Shown: positions 25,506-35,500, numbered from the stretch's first letter. The stretch: DNA of 64,000 bases from Vibrio qingdaonensis (GCF_026191675.1 NZ_JAKRRY010000029.1:1-64000); one strand, 5' to 3'. Program-made: numbers and translations. Notes: a model not told the origin generated them from the sequence alone.

Positions 25506-26096
25506 ATGAGCAATGCGCCTTTAAATAACGGTCGTAGGCGTTTCCTTACTGCCACAACTGCGGTTGTCGGTGGTTTGGGAGCAGCTGCAGTCGCCGTTCC
25601 TTTTATTAAATCTTGGAACCCAAGTGCCAAAGCAAAGGCCGCCGGTGCTCCTGTAGAGGTTGAAGTCAGTAAACTTGAAGAGGGCCAAATGGTTCGTGTC
25701 GAGTGGCAAGGCAAACCGGTATGGGTTGTTAGGCGAGCACAGTCTGTTTTGGATAATCTGGGGACGTTATCAGATAAATTACGTGACCCACAATCTCAAG
25801 AAGAACAGCAACCGGAATATGCTCAAAATGGTTATCGCTCGATTAAACCAGAGTATTTTATCGCGGTTGGGTTTTGTACTCACCTAGGATGTTCGCCAAC
25901 TTACCTTGCGGATTCTTTTAGTGAACAAGTCCAAGGTGTGAAATCAGGCTTCTTCTGTCCTTGCCACGGGTCTAAATTTGACATGGCAGGCCGAGTATTC
26001 CAAAACGTGCCGGCACCACTGAATCTAGTGATTCCTAAGCATATGTATTTGAGTGATACAAAAATTCTTATCGGCGTGGATGAGGGGGATGCATAA
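25506..26096 (+). CDS. petA: Ubiquinol-cytochrome c reductase iron-sulfur (Rieske) subunit
   Basis: Rieske protein of the cytochrome bc1 complex, passing electrons from ubiquinol to cytochrome c1 on the periplasmic side. The 196-residue protein has a twin-arginine export signal (RRRFLTATT) and an N-terminal anchor. The 2Fe-2S motifs are CTHLGC (C124, H126, C129) and CPCHGS (C151, C153, H154). The ATG at MSNAPLNN is chosen because the open frame upstream is not family-like. petB starts on the last base of its stop codon (TAATG). Confidence 0.95.
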   Translation: MSNAPLNNGRRRFLTATTAVVGGLGAAAVAVPFIKSWNPSAKAKAAGAPVEVEVSKLEEGQMVRVEWQGKPVWVVRRAQSVLDNLGTLSDKLRDPQSQEEQQPEYAQNGYRSIKPEYFIAVGFCTHLGCSPTYLADSFSEQVQGVKSGFFCPCHGSKFDMAGRVFQNVPAPLNLVIPKHMYLSDTKILIGVDEGDA

Positions 26097-27361
26097 TGCA
26101 AGCTGTACTTGATTGGGTAGAAAAACGATTACCCGCAATGAATGCTTATAAAAAGCATTTATCAGAATATCCAATGCCAAAGAACTTTAACTTTTGGTAT
26201 TTATTCGGCTCTCTTGCTATGTTGGTCCTTGTTAACCAAATCCTAACGGGGATTTGGCTTACCATGAACTACGTACCATCTGGTGAAGGCGCATTTGCTT
26301 CTGTGGAATACATCATGCGTGATGTGGAATACGGCTGGTTGTTGCGTTATATGCACTCAACGGGTGCATCTGCTTTCTTTGTGGTTATTTACCTTCATAT
26401 GTTCCGCGGCCTGATTTATGGCTCATACCAAAAACCTCGTGAGTTGCTTTGGGTTTTCGGTATGCTAATTTTCTTAGTGCTAATGGCTGAAGCCTTTATG
26501 GGCTACCTTCTTCCTTGGGGACAAATGTCTTACTGGGGCGCTCAAGTAATTATTTCACTGTTTGGTGCCATCCCAGTTATCGGTGATGATCTGACATTGT
26601 GGATCCGTGGTGATTACATCATCTCAGGTGCGACACTAAACCGATTCTTTGCATTGCACGTTATTGCGCTACCAATTGTTCTACTGCTACTGATTGTCTT
26701 GCACGTTTTGGCGCTACATGAAGTGGGCTCAAATAACCCGGATGGTATTGAAACTAAGCTACCTAAAGGTTCAATGGGCGATGACTACAAAACGCAGTTC
26801 AAATTCCATGATTACTACAGCAAAAAATACGACATCATTGATTCGATACCTTTCCATCCATATGGAACGGTAAAAGATATGGTGGGTATAGCAGGCTTCT
26901 TCTTCTTGTTCTGCTACGTGTTGTTCTTTAACCCTGAAATGGGCGGTTATTTCCTTGAGCCACCAAACTTTGAAGCGGCGAACCCTCTGAAAACACCAGA
27001 GCATATTGCCCCAGTTTGGTATTTCACGCCGTTCTACGCCATCTTACGTGCGGTTCCTGATAAGCTGCTCGGTGTGGTTGCAATGGGGGCTTCAATTGTG
27101 TTCTTGTTTCTACTTCCGTGGTTTGACCGTTGTAAAGTTCGTTCTTACCGTTACAGAAGCAAAATCCATTTGATTAATATCATTCAGTTTACGATCAGCT
27201 TTATTGCGTTAGGCATTCTCGGTGCGCTTCCAGCAACGGCAACGTACACCTTGATGGCTCAAATCTTTAGTTTGGGATATTTCATGTTCTTCATTTTGTT
27301 GTATGTCTACAGTAAAAATGAGAACACCAAGCCACTACCGAAGAGGGTGACATTTAAATGA
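26096..27361 (+). CDS. petB: Ubiquinol-cytochrome c reductase cytochrome b subunit
   Basis: Membrane core of the bc1 complex carrying two b hemes and both quinone sites. The 421-residue protein has eight membrane helices. Paired His residues lie in HSTGAS and HMFRGL, and again in HVIALP and HVLALH. The Qo-site PEWY region appears as PVWYF in HIAPVWYFTPFY, a variant also seen in other gammaproteobacteria. It overlaps petA by one base and petC by four (ATGA), indicating tight coupling. Confidence 0.96.
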   Translation: MQAVLDWVEKRLPAMNAYKKHLSEYPMPKNFNFWYLFGSLAMLVLVNQILTGIWLTMNYVPSGEGAFASVEYIMRDVEYGWLLRYMHSTGASAFFVVIYLHMFRGLIYGSYQKPRELLWVFGMLIFLVLMAEAFMGYLLPWGQMSYWGAQVIISLFGAIPVIGDDLTLWIRGDYIISGATLNRFFALHVIALPIVLLLLIVLHVLALHEVGSNNPDGIETKLPKGSMGDDYKTQFKFHDYYSKKYDIIDSIPFHPYGTVKDMVGIAGFFFLFCYVLFFNPEMGGYFLEPPNFEAANPLKTPEHIAPVWYFTPFYAILRAVPDKLLGVVAMGASIVFLFLLPWFDRCKVRSYRYRSKIHLINIIQFTISFIALGILGALPATATYTLMAQIFSLGYFMFFILLYVYSKNENTKPLPKRVTFK

Positions 27362-28095
27362 AAAAGTGGATTGTAGTACTTTTTGCTCTGTTGCCGTCTC
27401 TTGCGCTAGCAGCTGGTGGGAACGTGCATCTTGATAAAGCAAATAATGATCTGACGGATCAAGCATCACTGCAAAATGGTGCGAAGTTGTTCATGAACTA
27501 TTGTTTTGCTTGTCACTCAACTCAATATCAACGTTATGAGCGTGTTGCCAATGATCTAGGTATTCCGGTTGAACTGGCTAAGGAAAACTTAGTCTTTGAC
27601 TCGGAAGCGAAAATTGGTGATCTGATGGTGAACTCTATGCCACAAAAGCAAGCTGCGGCTTGGTTTGGGGCTCCGCCACCGGACTTGACCTTGGTTGCTC
27701 GTGTACGCGGTGCTGATTGGTTGTATACGTACCTTCGTTCATTCTATGCAGATCCAAGTCGTCCATTTGGTGTGAATAACATCACTTTCCCAAATGTCGG
27801 TATGCCGCACGTGCTTGAAGAGCTGCAAGGCATTCCAACCGCTATTGTGGAAACACATACGGTTGATGGCCAAGAGGTCGAAGTGATCGTTGGTACGGAG
27901 ACAAACGGGCGTGGTGAATTGAGTTCAGCGGAATACGATGATGCGGTTCGTGATTTAGTGAACTTCCTTGAGTATTCGGGTGACCCAGTCAAACTTGAGC
28001 GTCATGCAATGGGTTGGTGGGTAATGGCATTCCTTGTGCTATTTACTATTGTCGTTGTGTTGCTGAAGAAAGAGTATTGGCGTGATGTACACTAA
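27358..28095 (+). CDS. petC: Ubiquinol-cytochrome c reductase cytochrome c1 subunit
   Basis: Periplasmic c-type cytochrome of the bc1 complex, 245 residues. It has a signal peptide (residues 1-19), a heme-attachment motif CFACH at 49-53, the likely sixth ligand Met in the NSMPQ or GMPH region, and a C-terminal membrane anchor at about 220-238 (WWVMAFLVLFTIVVVLL). It completes petABC, which is here inserted between rpsI and sspA, as in V. cholerae and unlike E. coli, which lacks a bc1 complex. Confidence 0.95.
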   Translation: MKKWIVVLFALLPSLALAAGGNVHLDKANNDLTDQASLQNGAKLFMNYCFACHSTQYQRYERVANDLGIPVELAKENLVFDSEAKIGDLMVNSMPQKQAAAWFGAPPPDLTLVARVRGADWLYTYLRSFYADPSRPFGVNNITFPNVGMPHVLEELQGIPTAIVETHTVDGQEVEVIVGTETNGRGELSSAEYDDAVRDLVNFLEYSGDPVKLERHAMGWWVMAFLVLFTIVVVLLKKEYWRDVH

Positions 28096-28133
28096 TTGTG
28101 CTATCATGTCGCGCTGATTCTAAATTTTGTTAA

Positions 28134-28162
28134 CAATGGAGGCCTTGCCTCCATTGTTTTTT
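28134..28162 (+). terminator. Terminator of petABC
   Basis: CAATGGAGGC pairs perfectly with GCCTCCATTG around CTT, followed by six T residues. It is a textbook terminator placed 22 bases before the sspA start, so sspA probably relies on readthrough or an overlapping promoter. Confidence 0.92.
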
Positions 28163-28183
28163 GTAAGTATGCCGGAGGGCTCC

Positions 28184-28819
28184 ATGGCTGTAGCTGCCAA
28201 TAAACGTTCTGTGATGACTCTTTTTTCTAGTGCTACTGATCTATACAGCCACCAGGTTCGTATCGTTCTAGCTGAAAAGGGTGTCAGTGTTGAGGTTGAG
28301 TTAGTGGATGAGTCAAACATCCCTGCAGAGCTTGCTGAACTGAATCCATATAAAACTGTACCAACTTTGGTTGATCGTGAGCTTGCGCTTTACGATTCAA
28401 AGATCATTATGGAATACCTAGATGAGCGTTTCCCTCATCCACCACTAATGCCAGTTTACCCAGTTGCTCGTGGTAACAGCCGTTTAATGATTTACCGTAT
28501 TGAACGTAACTGGTATACGCTTGCAGAAAAAGTAGTGAAAGGTACGGCTGAAGAATCTGAAGCTGCACGCAATAAACTGCGTAATGACTTGCTAACACTT
28601 GCGCCGATCTTTGCTGAATACGAGTACTTCATGAGTGAAGAGTTCAGCCTGATCGATTGCTACCTGGCTCCACTATTGTGGCGTCTGCCAGAAATGGGTA
28701 TCGAGCTGGTTGGCCCTGGTGCAAAAGAGATTAAGATTTACATGAACCGTGTATTTGAACGTGATTCATTCCTAGCTTCGCTAACAGAAGCTGAGCGTGA
28801 GATGCGTTTAGTTCGCTAA
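28184..28819 (+). CDS. sspA: Stringent starvation protein A
   Basis: A glutathione-S-transferase-fold protein that binds RNA polymerase and alters promoter choice under starvation and acid stress. The 211-residue protein has an N-terminal thioredoxin-like domain (about 10-90, SVMTLFSSATDLYSHQVR) and an all-helical C-terminal domain. The ATG with GGAGGG 6 bases upstream is used; the open frame upstream runs through the petC terminator and is not coding. sspB follows after six bases. Confidence 0.95.
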   Translation: MAVAANKRSVMTLFSSATDLYSHQVRIVLAEKGVSVEVELVDESNIPAELAELNPYKTVPTLVDRELALYDSKIIMEYLDERFPHPPLMPVYPVARGNSRLMIYRIERNWYTLAEKVVKGTAEESEAARNKLRNDLLTLAPIFAEYEYFMSEEFSLIDCYLAPLLWRLPEMGIELVGPGAKEIKIYMNRVFERDSFLASLTEAEREMRLVR

Positions 28820-28825
28820 TTATTC

Positions 28826-29326
28826 ATGGATATCACTAAAATGACGCCCCGCCGTCCTTATATGCTTCGCGCATTCTATGACTGGCTGGCAGAAAACGAC
28901 CTTACTCCGCATATCGTTGTCGATGCAATGTTACCAGGAGTACGAGTGCCGCTAGAGTTTGTTCAAGATGGCCAAATTATCTTGAATATCGCTTCTAGAG
29001 CGGTGGGTCAATTAGAATTAGGTAATGAAGCCATTACCTTTCACGCTCGATTCGGTGGCAAGCCGCATTCGGTTATTGTTCCGCTTTATTCTGTGCAAGC
29101 TATTTATGCACGAGAGAATGGTGCTGGAACAATGTTTGAGCCTGAAGATGCATACTTGTCTATTGAAGAGGAAGACGTTGCAACAGAGACGCCGGTATCT
29201 GGTTTGTCTGTAGCGGAAGCGCCTGTCACAGAGTTACCAGTAGACTCGGCTGTTGAATCCGAACCTGATGGTGATGATGAGCCTCCTAGAGCTAAAGGGC
29301 GACCAAGCTTAAGAGTTGTGAAATAG
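28826..29326 (+). CDS. sspB: ClpXP protease specificity-enhancing factor SspB
   Basis: Adaptor that tethers ssrA-tagged proteins to ClpXP. The 166-residue protein has a folded substrate-binding domain (about 1-112), an acidic flexible linker, and ends in GRPSLRVVK. That ending matches the ClpX-docking motif of E. coli SspB. It is cotranscribed with sspA and followed by a symmetric terminator. Confidence 0.95.
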   Translation: MDITKMTPRRPYMLRAFYDWLAENDLTPHIVVDAMLPGVRVPLEFVQDGQIILNIASRAVGQLELGNEAITFHARFGGKPHSVIVPLYSVQAIYARENGAGTMFEPEDAYLSIEEEDVATETPVSGLSVAEAPVTELPVDSAVESEPDGDDEPPRAKGRPSLRVVK

Positions 29327-29340
29327 TTTGATTCCATAAA

Positions 29341-29369
29341 AAAGACTGCTAATTAGCAGTCTTTTTTTT
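29341..29369. terminator. Terminator after sspB, facing garK
   Basis: A perfect 24-base palindrome (AAAGACTGCTAA facing TTAGCAGTCTTT) with a T run on one side and an A run on the other. It lies between convergent sspB and the glycerate kinase gene. Confidence 0.88.
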
Positions 29370-29432
29370 GTCTAGATAACGCTGTGGTTCATTCTGGGCA
29401 TGGTCTGATTATACATGCCCAGATTGCCATTG

Positions 29433-30572
29433 TTATCGTGGTAAGGTCATTGTGAGGGCAGCAGCGATATTGCGCGACGTCATTTCTACATTAAACGCGG
29501 CTTCTTCCAACGCTGTTGCCAGATCCGTTGCGCCAAGCACGACACTGTAAACCGCATCGATACCGTGCTCATAAACAACGTGACAGTCTTTTGCTGTGCT
29601 ACCTGCAATTGCAATGACGGGAATATCATACGCTTTTGCCGTTCTCGCGACCCCAATCGGCGTTTTACCGTGAATCGTTTGGCTATCGATACGTCCTTCA
29701 CCAGTAATGACAAGGTTGGCATCTTTGACGACATCACTGAGCTGAATCGCATCCATTACTATCTGTATACCGGGACGTAGTTCAGCATTAAATAGCCCAA
29801 GGAATGCTGCACCTAGTCCACCGGCAGCGCCAGCGCCAGGGGTGTGCTTAACATCACGGCCATTGGTTAATCGGATAACATCAGCGTAGTGCGAAAGGTT
29901 GGTGTCAAGTGTTGCCACCATGGCAGGTGTCGCTCCTTTTTGTGGGCCAAATACAGCGCTGGCACCTTTATCGCCACAAAGTGGGTTGTCGACATCGCAC
30001 GCGACTTCGAGCGTGATCTCTGCTAATCGTGAGTCGACGTGGTCCATGTTAATGGAAGTCAGTTTATTGAGCTCGCCACCACCGTAACCGAGTTCGCAAC
30101 CCTCACCATCAAGCAACTGCGCGCCCAGTGCTTGAGCCATGCCTAAGCCACCATCGTTCGTGGCACTACCACCAATGCCGACGATGATGTGTTTTACGCC
30201 TTTGTCTAGTGCGGCTTTAATCAACTCTCCGGTGCCGTAAGAGGTCGTGATCAGTGGATTACGTTTTTCTGCCGAGACCAAGTGAATACCGGAGGCGGCT
30301 GCCATTTCAATGATGGCAGTGCTGCCATCACCGAGTAGCCCGTAGAACCCTTCAACACGTTGACCCAGTGGGCCGGTGACGGAGGCTGAGACCAGTTCCC
30401 CTCCAGTTGCATCAATGAGAGATTGCACGGTGCCTTCTCCACCATCAGCCATCGGTAACTTGATGTATTCGGCATTAGGCAGTATTTGTTTGAATCCGTT
30501 TTCAATGGCTTGTGCCACTTCCATTGCCGTTAAACTTTCTTTATATGAATCAGGAGCAATTACAATTTTCAT
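29433..30572 (-). CDS. garK: Glycerate kinase (GckA/GarK/GlxK family)
   Basis: Phosphorylates glycerate for entry into glycolysis. The 379-residue protein begins MKIVIAPDSYKESLTAMEVA and carries VGIGGSATNDGGLGMAQALGA near residue 130 and TGEGRIDSQTIHGKTP near 290, all hallmarks of the family. It lies nine bases after the permease gene and next to a CdaR-type regulator, forming a glycerate or sugar-diacid module. Whether it makes 2- or 3-phosphoglycerate cannot be read from the sequence; garK is the closest familiar name. Confidence 0.9.
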   Translation of the reverse strand: MKIVIAPDSYKESLTAMEVAQAIENGFKQILPNAEYIKLPMADGGEGTVQSLIDATGGELVSASVTGPLGQRVEGFYGLLGDGSTAIIEMAAASGIHLVSAEKRNPLITTSYGTGELIKAALDKGVKHIIVGIGGSATNDGGLGMAQALGAQLLDGEGCELGYGGGELNKLTSINMDHVDSRLAEITLEVACDVDNPLCGDKGASAVFGPQKGATPAMVATLDTNLSHYADVIRLTNGRDVKHTPGAGAAGGLGAAFLGLFNAELRPGIQIVMDAIQLSDVVKDANLVITGEGRIDSQTIHGKTPIGVARTAKAYDIPVIAIAGSTAKDCHVVYEHGIDAVYSVVLGATDLATALEEAAFNVEMTSRNIAAALTMTLPR

Positions 30573-30581
30573 GACAAAACC

Positions 30582-31847
30582 TTATACAAATAAACCAAAT
30601 ACACCAAACATCATGACAGAGACAAAGGCGATAACTAGACCGACAGCCGACTCGTAAGGAATGAGTTTTAGGCGCTCGTGAATGTCCATATGAACAGCAC
30701 CGCCCGTCGCGTGGAAGAAGCTACCATGTGGCATGTGGTCGAGTACGGTTGCACCCGAGTGAATCATTGCCGCCCCTGCTAATGCGGGAACGCCGAGTTC
30801 AAGTATGGTGCCTGCAAAGACGCTGGAAGCGACGGCAGTACCAGCCGTGGTGGATGCTGTTGCCAGTGACATCATGGCGCCAGAAATAGGCGCAAGGAGG
30901 TAAGAAGGCAATCCGGAAGTGGTAAGAACATCGATTAATCCATCTTTTAACCCTGAGTTAGCGATGATGCCTGCTAGCGTACCCGTACCTAATAACATCA
31001 CTGCCACTGGGGCCATTCGGCTGAGGCCGGAGACGGCAAAGTGGTTGGTATCGGCAAAGCGTCCCATCACGACAGCACCGATAAGACCACCGAGTGGTAA
31101 CGCGATGAGAGGATCAACGTTAATACCTGCAATCGGGCGCAGTGATAGCAGCGCAATCGCAACCATAGGAGCCGTGATAGAAGCGACAAAAGAAGGGAGC
31201 TTAGAATGGTCAACCGCAACGACTTCGCTCGCTGCCACTTTTGATCCTTTGTTGATTAATTTTTTTGCGATGAAGTACGCGACAATCATACCGCAAATCC
31301 CCGGAATAACGCCGGCTGCCATTACCGAGGTCAGTGGGACGTTAAAAGCGTCAGCGGCCGCAATGGTATTTGGGTTGGGTGACATGACGTTACCTGCCTT
31401 ACCGCCCCCAACCATCGCAAGTAAAATAGCGGCTTTGGAAATATCGGCACGGTGTGCAATCGCCAGTGCGATAGGGGAAACGGTAATAACGGCAACGTCA
31501 ACGAAGACACCAACAGCGGTGAGGATCATGGTTGCGATTGCTAGTGCAAGTAGTGCACGAGTTTCACCAACCTTTTTGACTATGGTTTCTGCGATGGAAG
31601 TTGCGGCCCCAGATTCAATGAGCACACCTGCTAACACGCCTGCCGCGAGAATACGAAGTACAGCGGTGACAATACCTTGCGCACCACCAATCATTAAGCT
31701 GACGGTTTCTGTTAGCGAGACACCGCCAATCACGCCACCAATGAGAGCACCGATAATCATGCCGTATGCGGGTGGTACTTTCTTGAGAATGAGTGTTATA
31801 GCGACGACCAATGCCGCTAAGGCACCGAGAGTAGAGACTTCTATCAT
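30582..31847 (-). CDS. GntP-family permease (probable glycerate/gluconate transporter)
   Basis: Inner-membrane symporter of the GntP family, 421 residues with 12 or more membrane segments. Family-like stretches include VVGGGKAGNVMSPNPNTIAAADAF and HSGATVLDHMPHGSFFHATGG. The ATG at MIEVSTLGALAAL is chosen over an upstream in-frame GTG that would add 17 polar residues. Its tight linkage to glycerate kinase indicates glycerate as the likely substrate, which is inference; gluconate cannot be excluded. It is divergent-distal from cdaR, separated by 162 bases. Confidence 0.85.
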   Translation of the reverse strand: MIEVSTLGALAALVVAITLILKKVPPAYGMIIGALIGGVIGGVSLTETVSLMIGGAQGIVTAVLRILAAGVLAGVLIESGAATSIAETIVKKVGETRALLALAIATMILTAVGVFVDVAVITVSPIALAIAHRADISKAAILLAMVGGGKAGNVMSPNPNTIAAADAFNVPLTSVMAAGVIPGICGMIVAYFIAKKLINKGSKVAASEVVAVDHSKLPSFVASITAPMVAIALLSLRPIAGINVDPLIALPLGGLIGAVVMGRFADTNHFAVSGLSRMAPVAVMLLGTGTLAGIIANSGLKDGLIDVLTTSGLPSYLLAPISGAMMSLATASTTAGTAVASSVFAGTILELGVPALAGAAMIHSGATVLDHMPHGSFFHATGGAVHMDIHERLKLIPYESAVGLVIAFVSVMMFGVFGLFV

Positions 31848-32009
31848 TTTGAGTTTTCCGCGTAAGTTATTAGAATTCTTGTCGGTGTAGAGTTTCACCT
31901 TGTTGAAAACAGACTACCGACAGAATAGGGCTAAAGCTTTATGCGAAGTGACAGATTTATAGATAGGAATGATAACGTATTTGTGCAGATGAACAGTTTT
32001 GTGATTTAT

Positions 32010-33152
32010 TTAGATACATTTCAAAGCAAGATAAAGTTGAATCTTATCCTCTAACTTATTGATATTTAGTGTTGTTTCTTGCTCTATTTTGTCTAGTCGA
32101 TAACGCAGCGTGTTTCGATGAATATGTAGCAGTTCACAAGTTTGAGCTAGATCGCAATTCTGTTCAAAAAAAACACGCAGCGTTTTTACTAGCACGTTTT
32201 TGGTGTCTGACTGTATGAGCTTATTCAGTGGATCGGTTAATTGCTGTGCTCGCCAAGGGTCTCTTTTAATGCTACTGACCAACACTGATAACTTGTGATC
32301 GTGATAAAAAAGGATCGACTTTGCTTTTGGTTGGCAGATTTCCATTGTGGATTTAGCCGTTTCGTAAGATTTCGCCAATCCAATGACGCCAGGGAAATAG
32401 TCACCAATGGTCATTTGAATAGAAAAGTCGCACTCGTGGTCGATGCGCTTCATTAATTTGGCAACGCGCTTTTGTTCTTCTTGTCGATTCCAAATAGTTT
32501 GCTGAACCGTAATCGGCTTAAGTACCACAATTTCGTTCATAGACACCGAGACAATGCCGACAATATTGTCGCGCTCAGGATATTCGAGTAAATGAACCAG
32601 TCGTTGTAGATGTTCCAGTGTTAGCGTTTCATTCGCTTTGGGAATCACCTTAATGACGGCTGCAACGCGTGGTTGGTCTAGGTCTAGATCTAATCGCTGA
32701 GCAATGGAGAGTAACTGTCCCTCGTTTAAGCTGGTTCCTTGGATAAGCTGTAGCAATAACTCTTCACGGTGGCGCTTGTTCCATTGGATTTGATGCATCA
32801 ACGCCGCTTGTTCTACGATGAGTTCAGCCGTCATTTTGACTAGCTCGCCATAGCTGCGGACTTCATCGGGTGTGCCAGAGATTCCGACGACACCAATGAC
32901 GTTATCATCATAAAGAATGGGTAAATTAATGCCTTTTCTTACCCCTGAGAGTGTCGACGCGACCGCATCATTAATTTCAATAATACGATTGTCCTTGATT
33001 GCCAGTAACGCACCGTCATGGGTGTGATGCAAGCGTGAAGGATCGCTTGATCCAATAATCACGCCGTTATCATCCATAACGTTGATTGAGTGTTGAATGA
33101 TCTTCTTCGCTCTATCAACAATTTGTTTCGCTATCAATGCGTTGAGTTGCAT
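32010..33152 (-). CDS. cdaR: CdaR-family sugar-diacid/glycerate regulator
   Basis: A 380-residue transcription regulator with an N-terminal sugar-diacid recognition domain (residues about 4-135). It ends in a C-terminal PucR-type helix-turn-helix (about 325-372, TCELLHIHRNTLRYRLDKIEQET). CdaR of E. coli activates glucarate, galactarate and glycerate genes, with glycerate as an inducer. Its position upstream of the permease and kinase in the same direction supports control of that pair. Confidence 0.9.
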   Translation of the reverse strand: MQLNALIAKQIVDRAKKIIQHSINVMDDNGVIIGSSDPSRLHHTHDGALLAIKDNRIIEINDAVASTLSGVRKGINLPILYDDNVIGVVGISGTPDEVRSYGELVKMTAELIVEQAALMHQIQWNKRHREELLLQLIQGTSLNEGQLLSIAQRLDLDLDQPRVAAVIKVIPKANETLTLEHLQRLVHLLEYPERDNIVGIVSVSMNEIVVLKPITVQQTIWNRQEEQKRVAKLMKRIDHECDFSIQMTIGDYFPGVIGLAKSYETAKSTMEICQPKAKSILFYHDHKLSVLVSSIKRDPWRAQQLTDPLNKLIQSDTKNVLVKTLRVFFEQNCDLAQTCELLHIHRNTLRYRLDKIEQETTLNINKLEDKIQLYLALKCI

Positions 33153-33245
33153 CTCGTTGTCTCGACTACTAGGAATCTTTTGAGTATACCCGAGAACATT
33201 GGAATTTAAGGTATAATCATCCGGTTATTGCTAAGAGACAATGTG

Positions 33246-33617
33246 ATGGAATTCGAATTTATTAAAAACTCGCTCACCGGAGAATATATGGTCCGGTGCG
33301 AAATGGGACATGAGGTACTGGCACGTTTATTCCAAGAGGAGATCTCTACGTGTGATCGCACCATTGCGGAAATTAAAGCTCAAATGGCTTTAGCATCGCA
33401 ATACCCCAGTAAGGAATTTCGTTGGGAAGGCAAAGAAATTTCGTTAAGCATTCTTGAGTCAGAGGTCCATGTATTTGAAAACTGTCTGAATTTTGATGTA
33501 ACTAGCGATAGTGTCGAAGACTTTGAGCTTTACAGTAGTGAAAGCTTTAGTGAGTCAGGTCTTGAGGACTTTAGTTCTGTTATCGCTCAGTGGGAGCGAT
33601 TTATTCATAACCGATAG
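33246..33617 (+). CDS. yacL: UPF0231 family protein YacL
   Basis: A 123-residue acidic protein of the UPF0231/YacL family (MEFEFIKNSLTGEYMVRCEMGHEV at the start, and the conserved GLEDFSSVIAQWERFI near the end). The function is unknown. The ATG at 33246 matches the family start; an in-frame codon six residues upstream is not used. It is divergent from cdaR and upstream of the nitrogen-control region of glnK. Confidence 0.85.
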   Translation: MEFEFIKNSLTGEYMVRCEMGHEVLARLFQEEISTCDRTIAEIKAQMALASQYPSKEFRWEGKEISLSILESEVHVFENCLNFDVTSDSVEDFELYSSESFSESGLEDFSSVIAQWERFIHNR

Positions 33618-33635
33618 GTTGCTTTACCACTCTAA

Positions 33636-33703
33636 TGCACAGTTCTAGTGCTTAACCGAATGCTTGCCTTATTTTTGTGAGCGTATTGCACCAATTGGGT
33701 GCG
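33636..33703 (+). promoter_or_regulatory. Two NtrC-type enhancer sites upstream of glnK
   Basis: TGCACCAATTGGGTGCG at 33687-33703 matches the NtrC dyad (TGCAC-N7-GTGCA) almost perfectly. A weaker copy, TGCACAGTTCTAGTGCT, lies at 33636-33652. The centres are 51 bases apart, about five helical turns, suiting cooperative binding on one DNA face. Confidence 0.8.
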
Positions 33704-33764
33704 ATACGTTTTCATTTTATTAACATATATCCATTCATTCCTTATATATCAATGTGTTAAAAAC

Positions 33765-34164
<400 letters not shown>

Positions 34165-34182
34165 GGGATTGGAGACATTATT

Positions 34183-35412
34183 ATGGAATTAGCAACAACA
34201 GTAAGTGAACTACGCTACGCGCTGGATACGTTTTACTTTCTTATTTCAGGCGCTTTGGTTATGTGGATGGCAGCGGGTTTTGCCATGTTAGAGGCGGGGT
34301 TGGTCCGTTCTAAAAATACCACTGAAATTTTAACAAAAAACTTCTGCTTGTACGCCATTGCTTGTACTTGTTACTTGGTTGTCGGTTATCACATTATGTA
34401 TGTCGATAATGCGGAAGCAGGCTGGTTACCATCATTTGGTGCACTCATTGGAACACAAGCGGAAGGCGCGGACCACTCGTTAGAATCTGACTTTTTCTTC
34501 CAGGTTGTGTTCGTTGCAACGGCAATGTCAGTGGTCTCTGGTGCGGTTGCTGAGCGAATGAAGTTATGGTCATTCTTAATCTTCTCTGTCGCGCTAACCG
34601 CCTTCATCTACCCGGTGGAAGGGTATTGGACATGGGGTGGTGGTTTCCTCTCTGAAGCTGGATTCAGTGACTTTGCAGGGTCTGGTATTGTACATATGGC
34701 AGGCGCAGCAGCAGCACTAGCCGGCGTGTTACTCCTAGGTGCTCGTAAAGGTAAATATGGCAAGAACGGTGAAATCTATCCAATTCCAGGTTCAAACATG
34801 CCACTTGCAACGCTAGGTACGTTTATTCTTTGGTTAGGTTGGTTTGGCTTTAACGGCGGCTCTCAACTAATGGTCTCTGACTTTGAGAATGCAACAGCGG
34901 TTGGACAAATTTTCTTAAATACCAATGCTGCCGCTGCTGCCGGTGCGATTGCTGCGATGTTAGTGTGTAAGACAACGTGGGGCAAAGCAGACTTGACGAT
35001 GATTCTTAACGGCGCACTTGCAGGCCTAGTCGCAATCACTGCGGATCCACTCTCGCCATCACCGGTTTATTCTGTGGCAATTGGTGCCGTCGCTGGTGCA
35101 CTCGTGGTATTTAGTATTATCGGCCTTGATAAAATTAAGATTGATGATCCAGTCGGTGCGATTTCAGTTCATGGTGTGTGTGGCTTCTTTGGCTTGATGG
35201 TCGTACCACTGAGCAATGGTGATGCGAGCTTTGGTGCTCAGTTACTTGGGGCGGCAGTCATCTTTGGCTGGGTATTCGGTGCAAGCCTGGTCGTTTGGGC
35301 GGTAATTAAAGCAACGATGGGTATTCGTGTATCAGAAGATGAAGAGTTGGAAGGGATGGATATGCATGATTGTGGTGTAGGGGCGTACCCTGAGTTTGTT
35401 ACTTCAAAGTAG
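34183..35412 (+). CDS. amtB: Ammonium transporter AmtB
   Basis: Ammonium channel of the inner membrane, 409 residues with about 11 membrane helices. The family motifs are present: FAMLEAGLVRSKN, GSGIVHMAGAAAALAG with the first pore His, and GAISVHGVCGFFG with the second. It is in an operon with glnK, 18 bases downstream. The pairing with GlnK and GlnE elsewhere in the window gives a coherent nitrogen-scavenging set. Confidence 0.95.
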   Translation: MELATTVSELRYALDTFYFLISGALVMWMAAGFAMLEAGLVRSKNTTEILTKNFCLYAIACTCYLVVGYHIMYVDNAEAGWLPSFGALIGTQAEGADHSLESDFFFQVVFVATAMSVVSGAVAERMKLWSFLIFSVALTAFIYPVEGYWTWGGGFLSEAGFSDFAGSGIVHMAGAAAALAGVLLLGARKGKYGKNGEIYPIPGSNMPLATLGTFILWLGWFGFNGGSQLMVSDFENATAVGQIFLNTNAAAAAGAIAAMLVCKTTWGKADLTMILNGALAGLVAITADPLSPSPVYSVAIGAVAGALVVFSIIGLDKIKIDDPVGAISVHGVCGFFGLMVVPLSNGDASFGAQLLGAAVIFGWVFGASLVVWAVIKATMGIRVSEDEELEGMDMHDCGVGAYPEFVTSK

Positions 35413-35473
35413 CGACTAAAACCTAATTCAGAGCGTCATATTTAATATACACTTTGTTACATAATTGCTGAAA

Positions 35474-35500
35474 AACCTGCCCACCGTGGCAGGTTTTTTT
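35474..35500 (+). terminator. Terminator of glnK-amtB
   Basis: AACCTGCC pairs with GGCAGGTT (8 bp, extendable by A-T pairs), with a 6-base loop and then a T run. Confidence 0.88.

Noticed and set aside
30919-31890. Long open frame antisense to the GntP-type permease
   Set aside because: It mirrors the codons of a clear transporter gene, is Ala/Thr/Pro-rich with no family features, and has no ribosome site. Antisense frames in such genes are common by chance.
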